A stretch of 64,000 nucleotides of DNA. Source: Klebsormidium nitens (Eukaryota > Streptophyta > Klebsormidiophyceae > Klebsormidiales > Klebsormidiaceae). The notes beneath the pieces were generated by a model. It saw only the letters and a list, made by a program, of their open reading frames with translations, made no database searches and was not told where the DNA came from. A program made the position numbers and the translations under genes. The stretch covers positions 109,951 through 173,950 of the forward strand of contig DF237086.1 in assembly GCA_000708835.1 (NCBI GenBank), written 5' to 3'. Below, piece by piece: positions 58,182 to 64,000 of this stretch (the first letter of the stretch is position 1; each line of letters begins with the position of its first letter).

Positions 58182-60113
58182 ACTGCGAAGAAATCTTGCG
58201 GAGGGCTCGGTTGAAGGATGGAGCTGGCGATTGAAGCAAGAGGAGGACGAAGGTGGAGTCCGGGAGGTAGAGGAAGCATGTTTTCTGTCCGCGTTACAGT
58301 ATTTACATTGCGATTGAGAAATGGCACCATGTTGTCTTGAGTCCCATATTTGGATGTAAGATGGATTAGAGCGCTTAGTTTCAAACAAGTAATCCAAGCA
58401 TGTCGATTCTCTATTTGCGTTGCAAGACAATGGGAAGGTTCTGACGAGTGCGGCACCGCGCATGTTACGAGACGGCTTCACACCATGTAACCAATCACCA
58501 ACTCTACTCGAAGTGTGTGGCGACTATTGCATTGCACCGCTCTGAAGTATGGACGGTCTGCAGAAAATTGATCGATTTTCGCATCGTGGCACTCACTGGT
58601 GCTACATATCGATCTACATGCACCCATTTGTTTGCAATGAGTTCGACGAGGCAAACGCATGCCAACTCATCAATAGATCAACAAAACCTTGAAGCCTGTA
58701 AGTTCCACCTCATCTGGTATAAATTGGTCGGATTCAAATGATGGAAGCCTGACCAAGCAGATACGTTTATATACTCCCGCCCTAAATCACCAAATTTTAC
58801 ATTGATCTCTTTTCGCTTAGATTTGAAAGAGAACTGCGTTCATGGCGTTTCCACCTTGCATTTACCCTCTCACTTGTTGCATGAACTACCCAAGTTCAAA
58901 CAAGCGGTGAACCGATGGTCACTTCTTTTTATACACGCTTTAAAGCCTCACATGGGCCCATATGATAGCGCAGAAACAAGCGCCGCCGGAGTTTGGGCTT
59001 CATCAAATATGTTACTGTTCTAGTTACCGAGCAGTCACTAACGCGACAAAGCAACATGACTATCATGCCAATGCTACATGTCACCAAAATGTTTATTGGC
59101 ACTGGCTTAGCTGCAAGTGACCAAGTGCTTAGCTGCAAGTGACCAAGTTACTATATCGGCGACCTAACGAAAGCCTATTTATTATTCAACTCAGTTGCCC
59201 TTCTTCTTCGAGCAGTTATTGCCAGCCTTCGGCAAGTTCCGGAGCAGCAGCTGGATGATCTCGCCTGCATTACCGGAGCAGGCACCGCCGACCGGACGCC
59301 AATGCCTGCGCCGCAGCTGCACGCCCCGCATCCAGCGCCGCATGCCGCCTGTGGCGGCAGTGCCAGTGGCTGCCCGAATAGCCCGGGCCGCAGAAGATCC
59401 GTGAACCTCCCGTCCCGGTTGTGTTCGCCCCCGCAAATACGGTTCCCGCCGCCCCCCAATTGCGCCGAACTGAATCTCTCCACAACGAGTCCAAGATGCG
59501 CTAGCTTCTCCTCATAGTTTCCCAAAAAGCGCTCCCCGGTGCAGTGATCGGGGAAGCATATGGCCCACGTTTTGAGCGGCAGGCCAACTCGCGACCCGGG
59601 CATGTCCAGTGCTGCGTGAGCACTTCAAGGACGGCAATGCTCGATCAGTCCCCCTGCGGGGGCAGGTGGGTACTGAGCCGAATCTACATTTTCCAGACGG
59701 ATTCACAAAAGTCATATCGGAAGCGTCCGATGAATTTTCACGTCCTCAGAACCGCTGATCATGTGATTCGTTTCGAAGAAGAAGCCGGGGCTCTGATAAA
59801 TTTGAACAGACTAATGATGAGTAGACTGCAGTCCCAACCTTGATTGGGATCATGACAAAGCTGAATGTTGCGACTTTGAGCTGGTGCCATGGCTGCGGCA
59901 GCTATAGAATCTCAAGCTGTGGCACCACCACAACTCGAGCGCACAGCTACCTCTTCTTGTCAGAAGCATGTTCCTTTCTCACCTATAAGCTAATGCAAGG
60001 CACATGCTGCACATGGCATGTTCTTTCAGGGGACTGCACCGAGCCGCCAGCCCGCAAGTCTGCGCAAGAAGGGTTTGAAGGTTTGAGCCCGCCAGGGAAA
60101 ATTGCACCGACGA
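58182..60113. other. No confident gene; short ORF and tandem repeat
   Basis: A minus-strand ATG frame at 59603-59175 (142 codons, rich in Cys, Gly and Arg, with GGGGNRICGGEHNRDGRFTD) is the only candidate and has no recognised domain. A 22-bp unit CTTAGCTGCAAGTGACCAAG is repeated twice at 59105-59148. Otherwise nothing is seen. Confidence 0.35.
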
Positions 60114-60319
60114 GGCGGGCGGAGCCCGCCAGCCTCGTTCCGTCGGGCGGGCGCAGCCCGCCAGGCGGGTTCCGCCCGGAGGGCGGAACTAGCTAGGCGG
60201 TTCCAGTCTAGCGGGCGCAGCCCGCCAGGGCGCTGTTCCGCCCGAAGGGCGGATGCCAGCCAAGCGGTTCCGCTCTGGCGGGCGCAGCCCGCCAGGCTGG
60301 TTCCGCCCGGAGGGCGGAA
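60114..60319. repeat. Array of seven GC-rich GNA-triloop hairpins
   Basis: Seven near-perfect palindromes lie within about 206 bp: 60114-60130, 60146-60162, 60170-60188, 60211-60225, 60237-60253, 60276-60294, 60301-60319. Two kinds occur: GGCGGGC-GNA-GCCCGCC and TTCCGCCC-GNA-GGGCGGAA. Stems are 6-8 bp and every loop is three bases of the form GGA, GCA or GAA. Confidence 0.93.
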
Positions 60320-61493
60320 GCCAGCAGCCAGGCGTTCCTCCACAAAAATCCGCAATATTCTCATATGTCTCAAAAACTCAACCGAGAAGAGTTGAGAATG
60401 TCATGAAGTTCTGCCGCCCCTCGTTAGAAACCTCCGATCTACAGCCCGAATCAGTACCCAAACCGCGGATTGTGAATTTTTAAGTCGATGTTTTCGCAAA
60501 ATGGGAAGAAACGACCCATATTAGCTCAAAGCGTCAATTGTTTTAAGGGAGACTGGAGCTTTGAACTTCCACTCTCGTCTTGACTGTTGCAAGCACATCT
60601 CTGTCCAGGCTCTGAGACTGTAGGCCAGATCCATCTTTGGAGATGGCTACCATACAAAGCTGGCAAAGGGTTGAACGCTTCAGAGACTGCGTGCTGCACT
60701 AGGAAAGGTTTGAGAAAGGTTGCTGAACCGATGTTGTTGTGGCAGCCTGGACTGGTCAGCTGGTCAGCAAGTAGACTAGCTAGGTTCTGCAGTGCTGGTA
60801 ATCGTATGTCCTGGAGCGGGCTGCTCTGTGTCCATTGTACATGTTGGAGCAACGGAGCAAGGCATCATGGGTAAGGCATACATTTGAAGATGTTTCCAAT
60901 GCGGGGGTGGATCTCAAAAGATTGTACTTCCAGAAGCTTCTTTTAGATTGGGCGCCTGAGTTTGTGCTGTCACTTTCTTTGTACGTTGTTATGTTCAGTG
61001 TTGAGCGATGCTTGACTTTAGAGCCAACTCTGCATGCTTCTAGCATTCAATGGTGGGCGCAGCTTCAACAGAGCAACAGTGCAAGGTTGCCATCTGCAAA
61101 CTCATGTTGTCGATGCACAAGTTAGACATTGGGTGGAAAGCTTCATAGCCAGATTTTATATATATTTTTGAATGCTTTATGCACTAAATGAGGAGCACTG
61201 CAGGAATTGATCTGCTTGTCAAGCCTTTTGAATTGTTTTTGAAACTTCCTGATGGTTGAACGCAGCTTCTGCCCTGGAGCAAACTGAACTGTGTTCAAGT
61301 ACTCTAACCGAAAGCAGCTAGGTTCTTCTGCTGTTCAAGCTGCGCCTTGGCTGCGATTTGCACCCAAGAGCTCAACTGCACTGTGAACTAGACATTCTTT
61401 GGAACTCATAGTGAAAAGCCCTTATAAAGCTAGCGGCCTGCCAGTGATTGTCGTTCACATCAGATTGATCGGTGAAGATGCTCAACCTATCTA
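60320..61493. other. No gene seen
   Basis: Only short unsupported frames. The stretch separates the hairpin array from the broken coding region at the right edge. Confidence 0.5.
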
Positions 61494-63996
61494 GTGAAAT
61501 CTGCAGATGATAACTCAAACAACGTCAACCGAGAGCCATGCGTAATGCCTGGGTGCAAGCAAGAGGCGCCACCTGTGCATGGTTGCAAACAGGAGGAGTG
61601 CGGCGGGGCTGTCCACAACCTTTGCTGTCAACTCTGGATGGGGCGTGCCTATGTTGAGGGTCAGATCCTGAGCGATAGGCACGCAGGCCCCCAGTCAAGC
61701 TTCCACAGGGGGGCTCGCACTCGGTCTGGAGAGCGAAAGCGAGGAGAACGAGGAGGGGGGGCGGGGGGTGCCCCGGCAAGGAGCAAGTGAGGAGTTGGGT
61801 TTGGCGAACGACGGGATCGATCCTTCCGGTGGATCAGACGGTGCTGGTGCACATCAGATCTCTGCTGGAAATGAGAGAGGCTTCGTAGGTCTGGATGATC
61901 CCCTTGCAATGGAAGAACGGCGCCAGCTTCGTGAGCAGAGAAGCATGGAGCGCGCTGAGCGGAAAAGGAAAAAGAGTCGGAGTCAGTCTGCTTCTGACTC
62001 CGAGGAGTCCCTGGAGAAAGGGGACCCAAAAGAGAAGGTGTAGATAGGGGCAGAGAAACGGAGTGGGAATAAGGATGGCAGTAGGGTGGGAAAGACCAGA
62101 GGACAGGCGGAGCAAAAGAAGCCACAGGCGCAGGCGGCGATCGCGTCGCTTCCCAAGTTCGTCTTCGAGTGGAGACAGCGACTCCGAGTTGGAAAGAAAG
62201 GAGCGCAAACGGGCCCGCAGAAAGAGAAAACACCAGAAGTAGATAAGCTCCGAAAGCTCTGGGGACGAGTACAGCGCGGAGTCAGAGAGCGACTCCTTGT
62301 CGGAGGAGGAAAGGCATCGCGCACGAAAAAAGGAGAGGCGGCACCGCGACAGGGGATCAGAGGGAGAGGGGCGAGGCCGCAGCGGACGGCGGAAGGAGAG
62401 GCAACGTGGGGCGTCATCAAAAGGTGGTGCGAGTGGGCTGGGAGGGGACACGCACGTCACGCGACGCCCATGTAAGTACCAAGATCAGTCTTTGTTCAGT
62501 ATTTCTGAGATCTGTGGTCAGCAAAGTGGAGCTGCTATTGTGCTTGGGGTGTTCATTTCTGTATGCTTTCCGGATTTGCATCCAATACCTGCGTAATCAG
62601 CTCTGGCTGCATTGTTTTGGTTAGACCCGTAGAGGGCACTCAAGGTTATTATAGCACAAGAAACCTTGAAGGAAGTACGCGCATTTGCTTACCTTCTGCT
62701 TGACCATGACCGGAAAACGGAATCCAAGCAGGTTGCCAGTGATTACATTGCTTCACAGGATCGGAAGTTGATCAATTGTTTGCACTTACATTTGTGTACC
62801 TGCGTTTTGCAGCACCCCAGATCCCCGCACCTGTCCGGGAGGGCGCAGTTGCATCCCGTGGTGCGGAAACAGGCTCCAGCAGTCAGCTGCCCCAAACAGC
62901 CGCACAACCAGCAGAGCCCCCAAAGGAGCGTCATCTGGACAGGGTATTGTGGCAGCGGGCGCTGCGGGACTTCCATGGGGGGGCTGCAGGAAAATACAAG
63001 GAGGCCTTGGGGCAGCCCCACTACAGCAACGTGAGAAACATGTTGCTGCGAGAGAGCCGGAAGGGGTGCAGAAACCGAAGTATGGGCCCCGTCGCTGTCT
63101 CTACAACTCTTGACAAGAGGACACTGATCTGGGGGCCGGAGAGTGGGGACGCTGTGGAGCACCGAACGAACTTGGATCTGGCGCGGCAAGGGAGGCGCGT
63201 GGTAGTGGCTGCCTGCTTCCCTTGGATCGAGTCCCCCAAGCACTGCTGCCAGGTTCCTCCAAATTGCTGAATCTCTCAAGGTTGAGAATCGGTCAGGAGC
63301 AGTGGAGGAGGGGGCAAAACATCCGGACTTTGAGAGCTAGTCCCCCGATTGGAACGGTCTCAACCCGTGAGACTTCGAGTGCTACGGTCAAGTCGATCCC
63401 AAGAAAGCCAGTGTCTGGTTCGAGTGCGTGTTCTTTGGAAAGAGCAGGTCAAGGGCGAGGAGGGTTACAAGTATGCCGGTCAGGGCCTCAAGGAGCTGGG
63501 AAAGCATGCTGGGACGAACCAGCATCAAGAGGCGGCAGCTTGGCTAGAAGCTGGTAAAAAGCCTGCGGTGCGCTTTCCACTGGTCCGCTCAAAGCCAAGC
63601 ACGGGGGGTAGGAAACCCCCGACCACAGACGAGCAGAGACCAAAGAAGCTGCACGATGCGGGGGAGGAGCTTGGTCAGCTGAAGCTTTCGTTCCTGGTCA
63701 AGAAGAGTTCTAGGGATGCGGCGCTTCAACAGGCGCCAGGACGTGCGGACACGCCAGCTTAGGGTGCCAGAGCGGGGCGTGTCAGCTGGCGACAGGGGGA
63801 ACAGGCACGTCGGCGTCGGCAGGGGGGCCAGGTGCAACAGCTGGGGGGGTGTCAGGCACGCCGGCGGCGGGGGAGACTGGCGTGCCTGCATCAAGATGGC
63901 CAGGCGCGCCGGCGGCAGGGCCTGCACTTCAGATGGCGGGCGTTCCCAGGGGGCCAAGCATGGCTTCCGAGGACCCCCCCGGTGCTAAATGACAAT
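61494..63996 (+). pseudogene. Broken coding region, possible decayed mobile element
   Basis: Several protein-like pieces follow one another but not in one frame. 61530-61630: Cys/His-rich (CVMPGCKQEAPPVHGCKQ, then HNLCCQLW), zinc-finger-like. 61768-62043: acidic then basic (EERRQLREQRSMERAERKRK). 62100-62472: RS/RD-rich, interrupted by a TAG at 62240 between RKRKHQK and ISSESSGDEYS. A donor CCCAT|GTAAGT at 62473 joins in frame to an acceptor TTTTGCAG and an exon at about 62813-63251 (PQIPAPVREG onwards). 63400-63760: VWFECVFFGK and, in another frame, YAGQGLKELGKHAGTNQHQE, reminiscent of TTF/BED-type fingers that precede hAT-type transposases. Frameshifts and the stop suggest a decayed element or gene; undetected introns could explain part of it. 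It continues past the window. Confidence 0.4.
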
Positions 63997-64000
63997 CAAC

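Overview
This window is eukaryotic nuclear DNA from a photosynthetic streptophyte. A streptophyte green alga such as Klebsormidium is my best guess. The evidence is a set of spliced nuclear genes for plastid proteins: the TIC56 import subunit, plastid ribosomal protein uL6 and the magnesium-chelatase H subunit. They sit beside general eukaryotic genes (CWC27 and the GINS subunit PSF2). Introns are mostly GT-AG, with two apparent GC-AG introns. There is one 20-N assembly gap, at 26842-26861. The organism is an inference; no rRNA or organelle marker is present to fix it.

Layout. 1-2.7 kb: a small MITE-like repeat, then a BTB/POZ-like gene on the minus strand. It is head to head with TIC56 (3.0-12.4 kb, plus, 11 exons). 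14.1-18.9 kb: two paralogous MYND zinc-finger genes, divergent, with the same intron position. 20.6-26.8 kb: CWC27, a spliceosomal cyclophilin (11 exons), followed by the gap, which lies inside a palindrome. 27.9-32.3 kb: two uL6 genes head to head. The minus-strand copy is plastid uL6; the plus-strand copy is a shortened, plastid-like uL6 with a mitochondrial-type presequence. 34.4-35.5 kb: a probable small membrane protein. 38.2-48.7 kb: CHLH (15 exons, 1408 codons). 50.8-53.1 kb: PSF2 (minus, at least 6 exons including a 31-nt microexon). 56.8-58.2 kb: an unrecognised three-exon partial gene. 60.1-60.3 kb: an array of GC-rich hairpins. 61.5-64 kb: a broken gene region that looks like a decayed mobile element or pseudogene. 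I joined the exon models by hand; in TIC56, CWC27, CHLH and both MYND genes every junction keeps the reading frame and the totals are whole codons.

The most unusual signal is inside the introns. In TIC56, CWC27 and CHLH I count about 20 short copies (roughly 35-80 bp) of the nearest exon edge, usually with its splice site, lying 100-300 bp from the real edge. They are about 80-98% identical to it, and the similarity generally stops at or within about 20 bases of the splice junction. I call these exon-edge echoes. They look like a recurrent copying process acting on exon-intron junctions, and I do not know of a description of it.
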